This document shows positions 1 to 6,731 of a stretch of 8,375 bases of DNA, one piece after another. The DNA is taken from positions 1 to 8,375 of the forward strand of contig JAJYEK010000164.1 in NCBI GenBank assembly GCA_021785795.1. Reading direction: 5' to 3'. The notes under the pieces are model-generated. The model was not told where the DNA came from, searched no databases, and saw only the letters and a list, made by a program, of their open reading frames with translations. A program made the translations under genes and the position numbers. The number at the start of each line of letters is the position of its first letter. Positions within the stretch are counted from its first letter, which is position 1. This stretch comes from Pseudomonadota bacterium (lineage in GTDB: Bacteria; Pseudomonadota; Gammaproteobacteria; Acidiferrobacterales; UBA6901).

Positions 1-16
1 GTCATGCCGGGAGCCC

Positions 17-466
17 ATGAACAAGGCAATCACCACTCCAATCAAGGTCGCAATTACCCCGGAAAACAAGTGTGGTTTTTGCACGAATTCGACCTGTTGC
101 ACCTATCTTACACAGCATCTCGACACGCCGCGATCCATGGAGGATTTCGACACGCTGTTGTGGCAGGTTTCTCATCAAAATACTCAGGCCTACAAGGACG
201 AGGACGGCTGGTTCCTTCTGGTCAATAACCGTTGTGGACACCTCCTGCAAGACGGGCGCTGCGGGATCTACGAGGACCGTCCGCAGATCTGCCGCGAACA
301 CTCGAACGACGGCTGCGAGTTTGATGGCCCCGCCAGTGCCGAAGACTTTGACCTGTTTTTCCCCAGTTATGCCTCACTGCTCAAATACTGCAGGAAAAAG
401 TTCAAGAACTGGGACAGGCGCCTAAAGAAAGCCGCTCCAAAAAGCACTGGGTGCAAGCGCGACTGA
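17..466 (+). CDS. YkgJ-family cysteine-cluster protein
   Basis: A 149-residue protein with the cysteine pattern of the YkgJ / CxxCxxCC family, a presumed metal-binding fold (zinc or iron-sulfur) of unproven biochemical role. The visible ligands are C19, C22 and the pair C27-C28 near the N-terminus, then C73, C82, C92 and C100. C82 and C92 flank the family hallmark IYEDRPQIC (residues 84-92), which is followed by R93. There is no signal peptide or membrane segment, so it is probably cytoplasmic. The lysine- and arginine-rich tail (about residues 127-149) is not part of the cluster. The ATG at 17 has a GGGAG three bases upstream, which is tight spacing. The frame stays open to the left edge, so a start outside the window cannot be excluded. 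It converges on the heptose operon, with only 20 bases between the two stop codons. Family assignment is confident; the function is not known. Confidence 0.85.
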   Translation: MNKAITTPIKVAITPENKCGFCTNSTCCTYLTQHLDTPRSMEDFDTLLWQVSHQNTQAYKDEDGWFLLVNNRCGHLLQDGRCGIYEDRPQICREHSNDGCEFDGPASAEDFDLFFPSYASLLKYCRKKFKNWDRRLKKAAPKSTGCKRD

Positions 467-482
467 ACGCCGCCGGTGCTTT
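439..482 (-). terminator. Probable intrinsic terminator after gmhB
   Basis: On the minus strand a perfect 7-bp stem, AAAGCAC (482-476) with GTGCTTT (447-441), begins 5 bases after the gmhB stop codon. Its 3' arm runs into five consecutive T (443-439). The loop is large (28 bases) but can form a smaller inner GCG/CGC stem. Position and T-run fit the end of the heptose operon. On the plus strand the same hairpin follows the 3' end of the YkgJ gene but has only three T, so any bidirectional function would be weak. The stem overlaps the last codons of the YkgJ gene. Confidence 0.45.
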
Positions 483-486
483 ATGC

Positions 487-1038
487 TCAATCGTCGGCTT
501 CCATTATCAGACGGGCGGCGGCGCCTACATCGGTGACCCAGTGAACACCGGAAGCGAGCGCCGACCGTGATTCGGCGCCATAGCCTGTGGCGACCAGGAT
601 GGGCGTGACTCCGGCAGCAAGACCGGCCTCGACATCGGCGAGTTTGTCGCCAACGATATAGGAGTGCGACAGATCGATGTCCCAATCCCTGCTGGCCTGC
701 AGAATCATCCCTGGCGACGGCTTTCGGCAGCTGCAGGCGATACGCGCTCCGAAATCGGGGTGGTGGGGGCAGTAATAGTAGGCATCGATACGGGCACCTA
801 GGGGGGCCAGCTCGGCGTCTATCTGCTCATGAAGCCTGCGGACATCTTCTTCTCCATACATACCGCGTGCAATCCCCGCCTGGTTTGTCACGACGATGAC
901 TAGGTATCCGGCGCGGTTGAGGTTACGAATCGCGTCGATTGCACCGGGTATCCATTCCCAGTCCTCGAGACGATACAGATAGCTTTTCTCTACGTTGATT
1001 GTTCCGTCCCGGTCGAGGAAGACTGCGCGTCTGGACAT
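487..1038 (-). CDS. gmhB: D-glycero-beta-D-manno-heptose-1,7-bisphosphate 7-phosphatase
   Basis: A cytoplasmic HAD-superfamily phosphatase of 183 residues that removes the C7 phosphate from heptose 1,7-bisphosphate, giving heptose 1-phosphate for the HldE nucleotidyltransferase. Motif I is DRDGT (residues 9-13), with D9 as the expected nucleophile and D11 as the acid/base. Motif II is TNQ (51-53). K106 and GDKLAD (130-135) form the distal catalytic part. The zinc loop of GmhB is intact: C90, H92, C102 and C104. Length matches the family (about 180-190). I chose the ATG at 1038, which places FLDRDGT at the usual distance from the N-terminus. A TTG seven codons upstream (1059) lies inside a predicted stem-loop and would add an untypical leader. 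It is the last gene of the operon, 81 bases after gmhA, and is followed at once by a terminator-like hairpin. Confidence 0.95.
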   Translation of the reverse strand: MSRRAVFLDRDGTINVEKSYLYRLEDWEWIPGAIDAIRNLNRAGYLVIVVTNQAGIARGMYGEEDVRRLHEQIDAELAPLGARIDAYYYCPHHPDFGARIACSCRKPSPGMILQASRDWDIDLSHSYIVGDKLADVEAGLAAGVTPILVATGYGAESRSALASGVHWVTDVGAAARLIMEADD

Positions 1039-1050
1039 CGATTTACTACC

Positions 1051-1091
1051 GCTGCTCAAGCCGGCACGCGACGCGGCCGTGCATGAGCAGC
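1051..1091 (-). other. Stem-loop in the gmhA-gmhB spacer
   Basis: GCTGCTC (1051-1057) and GAGCAGC (1085-1091) are perfect inverted repeats. Inside them GCACG (1064-1068) pairs with CGTGC (1078-1082), leaving a 9-base loop (1069-1077) and an asymmetric internal loop. In the minus-strand transcript this two-part hairpin occupies about half of the 81-base spacer and ends 12 bases before the gmhB ATG. No T-run follows it, so it does not look like a terminator. It could stabilise the upstream mRNA, or tune translation or readthrough into gmhB; that role is inference. Confidence 0.45.
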
Positions 1092-1119
1092 GCCTCGCCG
1101 CATACCCGGTTTCGGCTGC

Positions 1120-1713
1120 TTACCCTCCAAAGACCGCCTCTTCCACGCATTCGCACAGAGAATGCGCGAGCACGATGTGCAGTTCCTGGATGGTGCTTGT
1201 ATTGCGTCCGCAAGCAATGACGCAATGGTCTGCCAGCCCTCGTGCCTGGCCGCCGTCGTGCCCGCAGAACACAATGCTTGAAAGTTCCATCGAGCGGCAT
1301 TGCTCGAGAGCCCGCAGAATGTTGCGCGAGTTGCCGGATGTGGTGATGCCAAGGAACACGTCGGGACTGCGCATCTTGCCGGCCACCTGGCGCGAAAACA
1401 CTTCATCGTAGCCGTAGTCGTTGCTGATCGCAGTTAGGGTCGAGGTGTCAGTGGTCAACGCCTCGGCCGGCAGCGACGCCCGCTCGCGCGTCCCGAGGCG
1501 TCCCACAAATTCCGCAGCGAGGTGCTGGGCGTCTGCAGCCGATCCGCCATTGCCAGCGATGTACAGTCTGCCGCCATGACGGTAGGCGCGCACCACCGTT
1601 TCTACCGCTCGGCTGAAGCTTTCGATCTGCTCCGCACGCCTCATGAACTCCTGCTTTGCAGTGATCGACGCCTGCAGATTGTTGAACAACTTGTCTCGGA
1701 TGTTCATAGTCAT
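1120..1713 (-). CDS. gmhA: Sedoheptulose 7-phosphate isomerase (phosphoheptose isomerase)
   Basis: A 197-residue SIS-domain protein that converts sedoheptulose 7-phosphate into D-glycero-D-manno-heptose 7-phosphate, the first committed step of ADP-heptose synthesis. The phosphate-binding region has GNGGSAADAQH (54-64) with H64, then E68 of the AAEF segment. The second SIS phosphate loop is ITTSGNS (123-129). The C-terminal QELH (176-179) and H184 align with the glutamine and histidine that complete the GmhA active site. Length fits GmhA (about 190-200). The close paralogue DiaA shares the fold, but the retained E/Q/H set and the position among three other heptose genes favour GmhA. The ATG at 1713 has AGGGA seven bases upstream; a second ATG two codons later is less well placed. 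It follows hldD by 28 bases, so the two are almost certainly co-transcribed. Confidence 0.94.
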   Translation of the reverse strand: MTMNIRDKLFNNLQASITAKQEFMRRAEQIESFSRAVETVVRAYRHGGRLYIAGNGGSAADAQHLAAEFVGRLGTRERASLPAEALTTDTSTLTAISNDYGYDEVFSRQVAGKMRSPDVFLGITTSGNSRNILRALEQCRSMELSSIVFCGHDGGQARGLADHCVIACGRNTSTIQELHIVLAHSLCECVEEAVFGG

Positions 1714-1741
1714 GTCTCGATCCCTGTGTCACCCCGGCCGG

Positions 1742-2689
1742 CTACTTTGTATTGAGCCACTGCATGTATTCGTGGACTCCCTGCTCCACCGTCTTGAACG
1801 GCTCCCGGTAGCCGGCCGTACGGAGGGCGTCGATGTCCGCCTGAGTAAAACTCTGATAGCGGCCTTGCAGCTGCTCGGGAAAAGGGATGTATTCAATCTC
1901 GCCGTGTCCGTGCCAGGCAATTACCGCCCGAGCCACGTCATTGAAGCTCTGGCTGCGTCCGGTGCCGACGTTGAATATTCCGGAGCGGGCGGGATGGTCA
2001 AGGAACCACAGCTTGACGGAACAGGCATCGCCGACGAAAATGAAATCACGCCGTTGCTCGCCGTTGCCGTAGCCATCCGTGCCCTCAAACAGCCTGACCC
2101 GGCCGTTGTTGATCACCTGGCTGTTGAAATGATAGGCGACGCTCGCCATGGACCCCTTGTGCTGCTCACGCTGGCCGTAGACGTTGAAATACCGCAATCC
2201 GACTACCTGGCTCGTCGCTGACGGCATGATCCGCCGCACATACTGGTCAAAAAGAAATTTGGAATAACCGTAGACGTTGAGCGGGGCCTCCAGTTCCCGA
2301 TCCTCGCGAAACACCTTGCCGCCGCCGTAGACCGATGCCGAAGACGCATAAATGAATGGAACACGTCTTTCCAGGCAGTAGTGCAGAAGCACCTTGGAGT
2401 ATTCATAGTTGTTGCGCATCATGTAGCGTCCGTCCCATTCGGTGGTGCTGGAACAGGCGCCCAGGTGAAACACCGCATCGACCGGTTCGGCCAGTTCGCC
2501 GGCAGCCGCAACAGTACGCAGGAAATCCTCCTTATCCTGGTAGTCAAGAATCTCGCAATCAGCGAGGTTCCTGAATTTGACACCGTTGCTGAGGTTGTCC
2601 ACCACAAGTACGTCGCGACGTCCGCGCGCGTTGAGCGCCGCAACCAAGTTTGCGCCGATGAAGCCGGCACCGCCGGTTACTATGATCAC
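1742..2689 (-). CDS. hldD: ADP-L-glycero-D-manno-heptose 6-epimerase
   Basis: A 315-residue extended short-chain dehydrogenase/reductase that inverts C6 of ADP-D-glycero-D-manno-heptose, giving the ADP-L,D-heptose used by core heptosyltransferases. The N-terminal Rossmann motif TGGAGFIG (5-12) binds NADP. The family's catalytic residues fall at the positions expected from the E. coli enzyme: S116/S117 in [11 protein letters not shown]140 and K144 in YGYSK, and K178 in REQHKGS. RYFNVYG (166-172) is another family marker. Length matches HldD (about 310-320) with no truncation. The start is a GTG at 2689 with a strong GGAAGGA five bases upstream, and it gives the family N-terminus [12 protein letters not shown] directly. 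It lies 45 bases downstream of hldE and 28 bases upstream of gmhA. Confidence 0.96.
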   Translation of the reverse strand: MIIVTGGAGFIGANLVAALNARGRRDVLVVDNLSNGVKFRNLADCEILDYQDKEDFLRTVAAAGELAEPVDAVFHLGACSSTTEWDGRYMMRNNYEYSKVLLHYCLERRVPFIYASSASVYGGGKVFREDRELEAPLNVYGYSKFLFDQYVRRIMPSATSQVVGLRYFNVYGQREQHKGSMASVAYHFNSQVINNGRVRLFEGTDGYGNGEQRRDFIFVGDACSVKLWFLDHPARSGIFNVGTGRSQSFNDVARAVIAWHGHGEIEYIPFPEQLQGRYQSFTQADIDALRTAGYREPFKTVEQGVHEYMQWLNTK

Positions 2690-2734
2690 TGTCGTCCTTC
2701 CATTGTTGAACCGTCCAGGGCGGCTCTGTCCGTA

Positions 2735-4168
2735 CTAGCGTCCGGCCCCGTGTTGTATGGCTGCGATGATGTTGCTGGTGGAGCAGCCGTTCTCGTAGGG
2801 AAGGATCCGTACTTCGCCGCCACGTGCCGTTACGCAGCTGTAACCGGCGACGTCCTGCGCGCGGTAGTCGCCCCCCTTTACCAGAAAATCCGGTCCGAGC
2901 TCGCAGATCAGCCGCTCCGGGGTGTCCCCCGAGAAAGGCACGACCCAGTCTACTGCGGCCAGCCCTGCCAGTACCGCCATGCGCCGTTCCAGCGAGTTGA
3001 CCGGCCGTCCCGCGCCTTTAAGCCGTCGCACGGAATCATCGTCGTTGACTGCCACAATCAGTCGGTTTCCCATACGCCTTGCCTGTTCGAGGTACGTGAC
3101 GTGGCCGGCATGCAGAATGTCGAAACAGCCGTTAGTCATAACGATCGTTTCGCCATGCGCGCGCGCATCCTCCACCGCCACCCGCAGCTGCTCCTCGGAC
3201 ATCACACCGCGTGTCGGCGCCTGTTCGCCCTGCAGTGCCCGTCTCAGTTCCGGCACGCTGACTGTCGCGGCGCCGAGTTTCGCGACCGATATTCCTGCTG
3301 CCATGTTGGCGAGCGCAGTGGCCGCATCCATGTCCATGCCCGTCGCCAGCGCCGCAGCAAGAACTGAAATCACGGTGTCGCCCGCGCCGGTTACGTCATA
3401 GACCTCGCGCGCCTGCGCCGGCAAATGAAGCACCTCGGCGCTGTCGCGTATCAGAGTCATGCCATGTTCGCCCCTGGTGATGAGCACGGCGCCAAAACCG
3501 TGAGTGCGCAGCAGCGCAACGCCTTTTTCAACGATGTCGTGTTCGTTGGCGCATAGACCGACGACCGCTTCAAACTCGGTCAGGTTTGGCGTGATGATGC
3601 TGGCGCCGTGATAGTGATTGAAATCGCGGCTCTTTGGGTCGACCAACACGGCCTTGCCGGCAGCGCGCGCAACGGCGATGAACTCGCGTGCCGACCGCAG
3701 GGTGCCCTTGCCGTAGTCCGAAAGTACCACGATGTCCGCCTCCGGCAGGCTGCGCTCGAACTCGGTGCGCAGCAAACCCGGGTCAGAACCCTGGAATCCG
3801 TCCTCGAAGTCCAGCCTGATCAGCTGCTGATGCCGGCTCATCACCCGCAGCTTCGTCACCGTGGAAACCCCGCTGCAACGTAGGAACAGGCAATCTACGC
3901 CGGCCGCAACCAGACGCTGTTCGAGGATGTCGGCCGCCTCGTCCGTGCCGGTCAGACCAAGGACCGTCGCCTGACTGCCGAGCGATGCAACGTTAAGAGC
4001 GACATTGCCGGCTCCACCTGGACGCTCCTCAGTGTTTTCCACAAGCACGACCGGTACCGGCGCCTCGGGCGATATGCGTGCTGCCGAACCGTGCCAATAG
4101 CGATCCAGCATGAGGTCGCCGGCTATCAGTACGCGGGCGTTCTCGAAAGCGGGTATCAGAATGCGCAT
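2735..4168 (-). CDS. hldE: Bifunctional heptose 7-phosphate kinase / heptose 1-phosphate adenylyltransferase
   Basis: A fused two-domain enzyme of 477 residues, the same length as E. coli HldE. Residues 1 to about 318 form a PfkB/ribokinase-type kinase that phosphorylates heptose 7-phosphate at C1. It carries ISPEAPVPVV (32-41), the sugar-binding PGGAGNVA (50-57) and the anion-hole/catalytic motif DVTGAGDT (258-265) with D264 as base. Residues about 340-477 form a nucleotidyltransferase with TNGCFDILHAGH (345-356), whose HxGH motif binds ATP and attaches AMP to heptose 1-phosphate. The frame extends 35 codons further upstream, but the ATG at 4168 gives the family start MRILIPAF, and the longer version would run through the promoter. 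The ribosome site is weak (GGA about 8 bases upstream). It is the first gene of the heptose operon. Many bacteria split these activities into HldA and HldC; the fusion is typical of gammaproteobacteria. Confidence 0.96.
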   Translation of the reverse strand: MRILIPAFENARVLIAGDLMLDRYWHGSAARISPEAPVPVVLVENTEERPGGAGNVALNVASLGSQATVLGLTGTDEAADILEQRLVAAGVDCLFLRCSGVSTVTKLRVMSRHQQLIRLDFEDGFQGSDPGLLRTEFERSLPEADIVVLSDYGKGTLRSAREFIAVARAAGKAVLVDPKSRDFNHYHGASIITPNLTEFEAVVGLCANEHDIVEKGVALLRTHGFGAVLITRGEHGMTLIRDSAEVLHLPAQAREVYDVTGAGDTVISVLAAALATGMDMDAATALANMAAGISVAKLGAATVSVPELRRALQGEQAPTRGVMSEEQLRVAVEDARAHGETIVMTNGCFDILHAGHVTYLEQARRMGNRLIVAVNDDDSVRRLKGAGRPVNSLERRMAVLAGLAAVDWVVPFSGDTPERLICELGPDFLVKGGDYRAQDVAGYSCVTARGGEVRILPYENGCSTSNIIAAIQHGAGR

Positions 4169-4219
4169 AAATTCCGAATGGCGAGAGAATCCCAAATTCA
4201 AAGGGCTTTTCGGGCCGTT

Positions 4220-4248
4220 ATCATACCATGCGCCCCCGTTTTTGGCGT
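4220..4248 (-). promoter_or_regulatory. Extended -10 promoter of the heptose operon
   Basis: On the minus strand TATGAT (4225-4220) is preceded by TG one base upstream (4228-4227), giving the extended -10 form TGGTATGAT. At a 17-base spacer the -35 position holds ACGCCA (4248-4243), only 3 of 6 matches to consensus, which is usual when an extended -10 is present. Transcription would begin near 4213 and leave a leader of about 45 bases before the hldE ATG. No operator was recognised. Placement directly before the first gene supports the call. Confidence 0.55.
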
Positions 4249-4594
4249 GAGCCCGCGCCGAAATCGGGATCATCGGCCGGAATCGCGCGATGCTGGTCCG
4301 TGCGCCCGGGCGGGGTCCGGTGCCGCCAGCCCCGGGGCGAGGTTCCCGAGTGCCGGCGGCTGTCCGTTCGTCCGGTTCACATTGCGCGAGGTCGGGTAGA
4401 GAATCCGGCCTTCCGGCACCGAATCGAATGGTCCGCCCGCTGCGTATCCCCGAGGTGGGTGGCGGGTACCGCCCAGTGCCGTAACGGGAATGTCCGCTGC
4501 CGGTTTTAGCGCGGGTGGGCTATCCTTCGGCTCCACTCCAATGGCTGTATACTGGCTGAAGCGATTTTCTGGCTCGGTGATGCCGGGCAGCTTG
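4249..4594. other. GC-rich intergenic region without a convincing gene
   Basis: About 345 bases lie between the yrfG stop and the hldE promoter. Frames here are open on both strands, but none has a family-like sequence or a credible ribosome site. The minus-strand frame that runs out of yrfG in another phase is proline-, glycine- and arginine-rich, as random GC-rich DNA is. The region has several small inverted repeats: GCCGCC (4322-4327) with GGCGGC (4355-4360), which encloses the palindrome CCCCGGGG (4330-4337); CCGG-CCTT-CCGG near 4408-4419; and GGCGG-GTA-CCGCC (4461-4473). No tRNA, tmRNA, SRP RNA or RNase P RNA signature was recognised. It may hold a small RNA, or only spacer and regulatory DNA. 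Confidence 0.4.
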
Positions 4595-5248
4595 CTATTG
4601 CGGCATGATATCCAGAAACGAGCGAATCGCCGCAAAATCGCCTGCGTCCTTTTCGGGACCTCTGGAGTCCGGGTTCGTGACGGCAAGCAGCTGGGCAATC
4701 CCGTAGTTTCGGGCGGAGCGCAATACCGGCAGGCTGTCATCTATGAGCAGCGTTTGGCGGCGATCGAAGGATTCGATGTCCTGCATGCGACTCCAGAATT
4801 CATTGTGCTCTTTGGGCATGCCGAGCTCATGTGCGCATACGATTGCATCGAATTCTACGCCCAGCTTGGTGCAATCCAGTTTCAGTGTGAGACTCTTGGC
4901 ATGCGCGTTGGTCACCAGAACGATGCGTTTTCCACGTGCGCGTACCGCACCGAGGAAATCGATAACATGCGGGCGTATCGAAATCAGGTGAGCAACCTCC
5001 CGTTTGAGCTGCGCAATGTCCATGCCGAGCTCCCGGCTCCAGTAATCCACGCAATACCAATCGAGCGTGCCCTCAGCCCGGCGAAAGCGCGGAAACAGAT
5101 CCTCCTTCGCCGCATCAAGCGTGAGGTCATTTTTTTCGGCAAAGCGCTGCGGAACATGCACCTGCCAGAAATGGTTGTCGTAGTGCAGATCGAGCAGTGT
5201 GCCGTCCATGTCCAGCAGGACCGTGCAAATGTTTTCCCAGTTCACCAT
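4595..5248 (-). CDS. yrfG: YrfG-type HAD hydrolase (GMP/IMP nucleotidase)
   Basis: A 217-residue cytoplasmic HAD-superfamily hydrolase closely resembling E. coli YrfG, which dephosphorylates purine mononucleotides (GMP and IMP). Motif I is DMDGT (13-17), with D13 as nucleophile and D15 as acid/base, within LLDMDGTLLDL. Motif II is TNA (113-115), the motif III lysine is K146 (MPKE), and motif IV is DDS (170-172). The cap region contains LDWYCVDYWSRELG (62-75), which matches the distinctive WYC.DYWS segment of YrfG, and the VTNPDS stretch near the C-terminus is also shared. These features separate it from generic phosphoglycolate phosphatases. The ATG at 5248 starts MVNWEN; upstream only a weak GAAGA is visible. 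It diverges from the thioesterase gene and lies 426 bases from hldE, so it is probably its own transcription unit. Confidence 0.88.
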   Translation of the reverse strand: MVNWENICTVLLDMDGTLLDLHYDNHFWQVHVPQRFAEKNDLTLDAAKEDLFPRFRRAEGTLDWYCVDYWSRELGMDIAQLKREVAHLISIRPHVIDFLGAVRARGKRIVLVTNAHAKSLTLKLDCTKLGVEFDAIVCAHELGMPKEHNEFWSRMQDIESFDRRQTLLIDDSLPVLRSARNYGIAQLLAVTNPDSRGPEKDAGDFAAIRSFLDIMPQ

Positions 5249-5334
5249 AACGATAGATTCTTCAGAGAGGACGAAAGTGGATGCCGCGTCCGCCAGCGGA
5301 ACATTCTCGCGCCCATGCCATTTGAATGCACCTG

Positions 5335-5362
5335 TTCGGGAACGGCTGCTGGTGGGTATTAT
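5335..5362 (+). promoter_or_regulatory. Possible promoter of the thioesterase-HIT pair
   Basis: TATTAT (5357-5362) is a good -10 candidate in the 152-base divergent gap between yrfG and the thioesterase gene. At a 16-base spacer the -35 position holds TTCGGG (5335-5340), a poor match. Transcription would start about 30 bases before the GTG at 5401. The assignment rests mainly on the -10 and on position; an overlapping TATACG three bases on is an alternative. Confidence 0.3.
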
Positions 5363-5400
5363 ACGCGTTTACCCGCGGCTTTCCGACATCGGAGAACTGT

Positions 5401-5928
5401 GTGAATCTCTATTTGCGGCTCTTGGTTGTATTGATCAGGACGCTGTTTTCGCGTCAGCGCGGGCTCCTGGAACCATCGCGACTTTCGTTTCGCGTGATGC
5501 CGCTCGACTGCGACTTCAACATGCATATGAACAATGGTCGCTATCTGACCTTCATGGATCTCGGGCGCATACATATGCTCGGGCAGACCCGCATGCTGAG
5601 ACCGATGTTGCGAGCCCGGTGGATGCCAGTGCTGGGAGCAGCCGAGATCAATTTTATTTGCCCGCTCAGGCCGCTGCGCAAGTTCCATCTGCTGACCCGC
5701 CTGGTCACCTGGGATGAAAAGTACTTTTACGTCGAACAACGTTTCGAGTCTGGAGGCAGGCTGTGTGCCATAGCTCTGGTCAAGGGGTTGTTCGTGACCA
5801 AGGGACGGCGGGTCGAAAGCAGCACGGTGCTGAAGGTGTTGAATTTCGACATCGATGCGCCGCGGATGCCCGAGGTCGTCCGGCATTGGAATGATCTCGC
5901 AGCCCTCAAGAAGAAACACTACAGATGA
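5401..5928 (+). CDS. Hot-dog-fold acyl-CoA thioesterase family protein
   Basis: A 175-residue protein of the 4HBT/hot-dog superfamily, resembling bacterial acyl-CoA thioesterases and the THEM6 type. Enzymes of this group hydrolyse acyl-CoA or acyl-carrier thioesters. The diagnostic segment is PLDCDFNMHMNNGRYLTFMD (34-53); D36, D38 and the N-x-H-M-N-N-G-R core (40-47) occupy the usual catalytic and CoA-binding turn. A hydrophobic, arginine-punctuated N-terminus (residues 2-16) could associate with the membrane but is too short to be a clear signal peptide. The frame is open upstream to 5326, but the GTG at 5401 has GGAG seven bases before it and gives a compact family-like protein. Its stop overlaps the HIT gene start (ATGA at 5925-5928), so the two are translationally coupled. 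The substrate cannot be read from the sequence. Confidence 0.8.
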   Translation: MNLYLRLLVVLIRTLFSRQRGLLEPSRLSFRVMPLDCDFNMHMNNGRYLTFMDLGRIHMLGQTRMLRPMLRARWMPVLGAAEINFICPLRPLRKFHLLTRLVTWDEKYFYVEQRFESGGRLCAIALVKGLFVTKGRRVESSTVLKVLNFDIDAPRMPEVVRHWNDLAALKKKHYR

Positions 5929-6362
5929 AACAAGACGCGCCGGACCCACAGGTATCGTGCCCGCTGTGCCGTGCGCACGGCGAAAACGTGCTGTGGCATA
6001 GCGCCCGCTGTCGTGTTGTCCTCGTCGACGATGCCGATCATGCCGGGTATTGCCGGGTGATCTGGAATGCCCATGTAAAGGAGATGACTGACCTTGCCGC
6101 CGGCGCGCGCATATACCTCATGCAGGCGGTGTTTGCCGCGGAACAGGCAGTACGCGCCGTAATGCATCCAGATAAGATAAATCTCGCGACGCTTGGCAAT
6201 CAGGTGCCGCATCTTCACTGGCACGTGATCCCGCGCTTTGTCGATGATGCTAGCTTTCCCGATTCGATCTGGTCGCCGCCGCGGCGCGGCGGTGCGCACC
6301 GCAATGCCGACGCCTCCGGACTCGTGCAGATGCTTCGGCGGCATCTGGGGCCGGGAAAGTAG
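5925..6362 (+). CDS. HIT (histidine triad) family nucleotide hydrolase/transferase
   Basis: A 145-residue protein of the histidine triad superfamily, whose members hydrolyse nucleoside phosphoramidates or dinucleoside polyphosphates such as Ap4A. The triad is HLHWHV (96-101): H96, H98 and H100, with H98 expected to be the nucleophile. The preceding NLATLGNQVP (86-95) and following IPRF (102-105) are typical for the family. An N-terminal CPLC (12-15), common in proteobacterial HIT proteins of this length, may bind a metal but lacks an obvious second half. The basic, low-complexity tail after about residue 118 is probably flexible. It overlaps the thioesterase stop by four bases, so expression is coupled. 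No third plus-strand gene follows, and no terminator hairpin was found after the stop. Confidence 0.88.
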   Translation: MKQDAPDPQVSCPLCRAHGENVLWHSARCRVVLVDDADHAGYCRVIWNAHVKEMTDLAAGARIYLMQAVFAAEQAVRAVMHPDKINLATLGNQVPHLHWHVIPRFVDDASFPDSIWSPPRRGGAHRNADASGLVQMLRRHLGPGK

Positions 6363-6731
6363 AAAATCATGCGGGGCGGCAAGGATCGGCTTTCGGATGT
6401 CTGAGTCAATTCGCCCGGGGCCCGGGTAGCTCGCGAATCCACCGGTCCACCAAGAAACGCTTTCCATGGAATCGGACCGTGCCCCCGCTGTCTGGTGCGC
6501 GAGCACGTGCACTTTCTGCGTTCAAAACGTCAGAGGACGTGTTCCCTGCAATCGATGAATCTGTCCGTGAAGGAATGCAAGTCCGCCATGATCCACAGCG
6601 ATTGGGTGGGGCAGACGCCCCGGACATTGAAACAATTCCGCCCAAACGTGCCGGACCCTTCCTGCCTTGCGGGTTCGAAATCGACTACGGTGGAGGGTGG
6701 CGGGCTGAAAAGTCTGGCTGCGGGTTCCGAA
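6363..6731. other. Convergent intergenic region with no recognisable gene
   Basis: This 369-base gap separates the 3' ends of the HIT gene (+) and the STAS gene (-). Two short open frames cross it: minus 6645-6406 (TTG start) and plus 6479-6766 (GTG start). Neither has a ribosome site I trust, a recognisable motif or a family-like composition, and they overlap each other on opposite strands. A tandem CCCGGG (6414-6426) is the only notable repeat. I found no rho-independent terminator for either flanking gene. It could be spacer or the remains of a decayed gene. Confidence 0.4.

Noticed and set aside
1039..1059. TTG start for gmhB seven codons upstream
   Set aside because: It lies in the spacer stem-loop and adds residues before the conserved start; the ATG at 1038 is better supported.
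2381..3367. A 328-codon plus-strand open frame antisense to hldD and hldE
   Set aside because: Its translation has no family features, and it lies wholly opposite two genes with complete catalytic motifs. It is a shadow frame of GC-rich coding DNA.
4169..4273. A 35-codon N-terminal extension of hldE
   Set aside because: The extension has no family equivalent and would translate through the extended -10 promoter. The ATG at 4168 gives exactly the family start and length.
4270..4740. A 156-codon minus-strand frame across the yrfG-hldE gap
   Set aside because: It overlaps yrfG in another phase, is rich in Pro, Gly, Arg and Ala, and has no motif or ribosome site. Its third-position GC content is about that of the region as a whole.
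4490..5404. A 304-codon plus-strand open frame antisense to yrfG
   Set aside because: It covers yrfG, whose HAD motifs and YrfG-specific segments are intact on the other strand. The plus-strand product is not protein-like.
6414..6426. Tandem CCCGGG repeat as a possible regulatory or attachment site
   Set aside because: It is a short GC-rich duplication with no second copy in the window and no integrase nearby, so chance is a sufficient explanation.
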